Assembly: GCA_016201575.1 (NCBI GenBank) | Contig: JACQCN010000349.1 | Span: 1-7,533, forward strand | DNA length: 7,533 nt | Direction of reading: 5' to 3' | Origin: Candidatus Rokuibacteriota bacterium | GTDB taxonomy: Bacteria > Methylomirabilota > Methylomirabilia > Rokubacteriales > CSP1-6 | Part shown: positions 5,542 to 7,533 of the stretch, piece after piece | Numbering within the stretch: position 1 is the first letter of the stretch | Layout: every line of letters begins with the position of its first letter | The notes under the pieces: generated by a model | What the model was told of the DNA's origin: nothing | Database searches by the model: none | The model's input: only the letters and a program-made list of their open reading frames with translations | Position numbers and translations under genes: made by a program

Positions 5542-5595
5542 CATTCACTGGTTCATTGAACTAGATCCAATGGTCCAGTCATTGGTTCGATGGAC
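5542..5595. promoter_or_regulatory. Operator-like repeat array upstream of the crotonase gene
   Basis: A 20-base unit at 5542-5561 recurs at 5576-5595 with 15 of 20 positions identical, offset by 34 bases. A shared 13-base core appears three times: CTGGTTCATTGAA (5548-5560, +), CTGGACCATTGGA (5578-5566, -) and TTGGTTCGATGGA (5582-5594, +). Smaller palindromes occur inside, such as GTTCA-T-TGAAC at 5551-5561. The stretch is clearly less GC-rich than its surroundings. This layout suggests binding sites for a dimeric repressor of the catabolic genes downstream. No regulator gene is present in the window. Confidence 0.5.
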
Positions 5596-5658
5596 CGCCG
5601 GGTCTTTTCCCGCCGAGGAGCGGAGGGCATCTCCTTTAAGATCGCTCGGGGAGGCATC

Positions 5659-6459
5659 ATGACCTGCACGGACATCCTGTACGAGAAGACGGACGGCGTC
5701 GCCCGGATCACCATCAACCGGCCCGAAGTCCGGAACGCGTTCCGCACCCGCACAGTGGCCGAGCTCACCGAGGCCTTTGTGGACGCCCGCTGGGATCGCG
5801 CGGTCGGCGTGGTGGTATTGACGGGCGCGGGCGACAAGGCCTTCTGTTCCGGCGGCGACCAGAAGGAGCGCGGGCAGGGGGGCTACGCGCCAGGCGCCGC
5901 CGGCACGGATGTCCAGCGCCCGATGGACGTGGAGGCCCTTCACAGCGCGATCCGGCACATCCCCAAGCCCGTGATCGCCATGGTCAACGGCTACGCGATC
6001 GGCGGCGGCCACGTGCTGCACGTGCTCTGTGATCTCTCCATCGCGGCGGACTCGGCCATCTTCGGCCAGACCGGCCCCCGCGTGGGCAGCGTCGACGCCG
6101 GCCACGGCACGGGCTACCTGGCGCGCATCGTGGGCGAGAAGAAGGCGCGGGAGATCTGGTACCTGTGCCTCCAGTACACGGCCCAGGAGGCGCTGGAGAT
6201 GGGCCTGGTCAACAAGGTGGTCCCGCTCAAGGAGCTCCGGGCGGAGACCGAGAGGTGGTGCGCCGCGCTGCTCGAGAAGAGTCCGACGGCGCTGGCCCTG
6301 GCCAAGCAGTCCTTCAACATCGATTCGGAGCAGCGGGCCGGGGTCGCCCAGTTCGCGCACACGGCGCTCGACCTCTACTACCAGACGGAGGAGGCGATGG
6401 AGGGCCGCAACGCCTTCGTCGAGAAGCGCCCCGTCAACTTCAGGAAGTTCCGCGCCTAG
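5659..6459 (+). CDS. MenB/BadI-type crotonase, likely 2-ketocyclohexanecarboxyl-CoA hydrolase-like
   Basis: This 266-residue crotonase-fold enzyme acts on a CoA thioester. It begins [20 protein letters not shown], and carries the oxyanion-hole loop FCSGGDQ (62-68), [11 protein letters not shown] (110-120), [18 protein letters not shown] (139-156, with Asp146) and [10 protein letters not shown] (161-170). The C-terminus [15 protein letters not shown] and EKR..NFRKF marks the branch shared by MenB (dihydroxynaphthoyl-CoA synthase) and BadI (the ring-opening hydrolase of cyclohexanecarboxylate/benzoate degradation). The core resembles MenB ([17 protein letters not shown]), while the N-terminus, GSVDAGHGT and [13 protein letters not shown] resemble BadI as I remember it. 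No other men genes are present, and a CoA ligase follows after 12 bases, so I favour a catabolic role. The ATG at 5659 has GGGGAGG at 5648-5654. An in-frame ATG at 5590 would add 23 residues without family similarity. Confidence 0.86.
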   Translation: MTCTDILYEKTDGVARITINRPEVRNAFRTRTVAELTEAFVDARWDRAVGVVVLTGAGDKAFCSGGDQKERGQGGYAPGAAGTDVQRPMDVEALHSAIRHIPKPVIAMVNGYAIGGGHVLHVLCDLSIAADSAIFGQTGPRVGSVDAGHGTGYLARIVGEKKAREIWYLCLQYTAQEALEMGLVNKVVPLKELRAETERWCAALLEKSPTALALAKQSFNIDSEQRAGVAQFAHTALDLYYQTEEAMEGRNAFVEKRPVNFRKFRA

Positions 6460-6471
6460 CCGGTGGCCGGG

Positions 6472-7533
6472 ATGGACAGCAGCCTCTCGAAGGCGCGCAG
6501 CCGAGAGTTCACCGCGGCCGGCTTCTGGCGCAATCAGAGCCTGGAGAGCTGCCTCGATCGGTGGGCGACCGCGAGCCCCGCGAAGACCGCCTTCGTGGAC
6601 GGCCACGGCCGCCTGAGTTACCAGGCGCTGGCCCGGATGGTGGAGCGCGTGGCGCATGGGCTGCGGGAGCACGGGGTGGAGCGCGGCCGGGTCATCTCCT
6701 GCCAGATCCCCAACTGGAACGAGTTCGTGCTCGTGTTCCTGGCCGCCAGCCGCCTGGGCGCCGTCGTCAACCCGATCCCGCCCACCTACCGGGCCGGCGA
6801 GCTGCGCTTCATGCTGGGCCTGCTCGAGTCGCAGGTGGCGATCATCCCGGCGGCGTTCCGCGGCTTCAGCTACACGGAGATGCTGGCGGCCCTCCGGCCC
6901 GAGCTGTCCCGCCTCGAGCACGTCTTCGTCGCCCGGGGTGACGCGCCTGACCGGATGAAGCCCTTCGCGGCGCTCACCGACACCGCGTGGGAGGCGCGGG
7001 CCGGCCGGCGCCCGCTTCCGGGGACGGACCCCGACGCGGTGCACGAGGTCGTGTTCACCTCCGGGACCACCGGCGAGCCCAAGGGCGTCATGCACACGCC
7101 CAACACGACGCTCTCCACCGTCTACGGCGTGATCGAGCGCCTCGGCTTCTCGGAGCGGGACGTGCTGCTCATGGCCTCGACCCTGGGCCACCAGACCGGC
7201 TACCTCTATGGCTACTGCCTCGCGCTCCTTCTGGGCACCACTGCCGTGTGGATGGACATCTGGAAGGCGGAAGAGGCGGCGCGGGTGATCGAGGCCGAGC
7301 GCGTGACCTTCACCATGGGCGCCACGCCCTTCCTCCGGGATCTCACCTGGACGCCCGCGCAGCGTGACCTGCGCTCGCTCCGGCTCTTCGTGTCGGCCGG
7401 CGCCCCGATCCCGCGTCAGCTCGTGCGGGATGCCCGCGCGCGCCTGGGCTGCGCCATCTCGGCCGGATGGGGGATGACCGAGAACGGCCTGGTGACCTGC
7501 AACGGGCTCCAGGATCCCGAGGAGAAGGTGTTC
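6472..7533 (+). CDS. Acyl-CoA synthetase (AMP-forming), alicyclic/aromatic acid ligase-like, 3' end outside window
   Basis: The frame is open from the ATG at 6472 to the last base (354 codons), so the C-terminal part of the enzyme is missing from the window. ANL-superfamily ligases activate a carboxylic acid with ATP to an acyl-adenylate and then to the acyl-CoA. The N-terminal half has RLSYQALARMVERVAHGLRE (47-66), PNWNEFVLVFLAASRLGAVV (80-99) and NPIPPTYRAGELRFML. The phosphate-binding signature FTSGTTGEPKGVMHT is at 195-209, with STLGHQTGYLYG around 236-247, VSAGAPIP (307-314) and the adenine/acyl site GWGMTENG (332-339). The style of the N-terminal half is like cyclohexanecarboxylate- and short-chain acyl-CoA ligases (AliA type), from memory of that family. 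A GTG at 6463, in frame, is an alternative start; neither has a strong ribosome site. The 12-base gap after the crotonase stop suggests coupled translation. Confidence 0.88.
   Translation, partial: MDSSLSKARSREFTAAGFWRNQSLESCLDRWATASPAKTAFVDGHGRLSYQALARMVERVAHGLREHGVERGRVISCQIPNWNEFVLVFLAASRLGAVVNPIPPTYRAGELRFMLGLLESQVAIIPAAFRGFSYTEMLAALRPELSRLEHVFVARGDAPDRMKPFAALTDTAWEARAGRRPLPGTDPDAVHEVVFTSGTTGEPKGVMHTPNTTLSTVYGVIERLGFSERDVLLMASTLGHQTGYLYGYCLALLLGTTAVWMDIWKAEEAARVIEAERVTFTMGATPFLRDLTWTPAQRDLRSLRLFVSAGAPIPRQLVRDARARLGCAISAGWGMTENGLVTCNGLQDPEEKVF

Noticed and set aside
5590..5658. N-terminal extension of the crotonase from the ATG at 5590
   Set aside because: It would overlap the operator-like repeats and adds no family sequence; the ATG at 5659 has a good ribosome site and starts where the family starts.
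5545..7191. A 548-codon minus-strand open frame opposite the crotonase and ligase genes
   Set aside because: It is an antisense shadow of two well-supported genes; its composition is His/Arg/Leu-rich and it has no recognisable domain.

Overview
The window is GC-rich bacterial DNA: hand-counted samples give about 73% G+C inside ordinary genes and 50-62% in a central patch. It has short intergenic gaps and Shine-Dalgarno sites of the AGGAGG type. Composition and gene style fit an uncultured soil or subsurface lineage such as Rokubacteria/Methylomirabilota. That placement is an impression from the sequence alone, not a phylogenetic result. I see no tRNA, rRNA, CRISPR array, transposase or phage gene.

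Positions 1-3191 (+ strand) form a housekeeping run. It holds the end of a fused NAD(P)HX epimerase/dehydratase (nnr, start lies upstream of the window), tsaE (tRNA t6A synthesis ATPase), radC (JAMM-domain protein) and a small VOC/glyoxalase-fold metalloenzyme. tsaE to radC to VOC is tightly packed (9-nt and 2-nt gaps) and is probably one transcript. nnr next to tsaE is a widely conserved pair. A perfect 13-bp GC-rich hairpin sits between nnr and tsaE, just before the tsaE start codon.

Positions 3192-3862 are the least ordinary part. A block of three hairpins separates the VOC gene from a convergent minus-strand gene for an unrecognised 80-residue basic protein. That small gene has its own promoter-like sequence and ribosome binding site. 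Behind it is a 301-base non-coding gap with locally low GC, a 9-bp perfect inverted repeat, and four DnaA-box-like 9-mers packed into 38 bases, all in one orientation. The cluster looks like part of a replication origin or another DnaA-binding locus.

Positions 3863-4903 (- strand) encode a dihydroorotate dehydrogenase-family flavoprotein. It keeps the class 2 catalytic serine motif but has an aspartate where class 2 enzymes have a substrate-binding lysine.

Positions 5131-7533 (+ strand) look catabolic. They encode a carboxymuconolactone decarboxylase-family protein, then a promoter/operator-like region with three related repeat copies, then a MenB/BadI-type crotonase followed 12 nt later by an acyl-CoA ligase that runs off the window end. 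The ligase plus BadI-like hydrolase pairing suggests CoA activation and ring opening of an alicyclic or aromatic-derived acid. This is inference; neither substrate can be read from the sequence.
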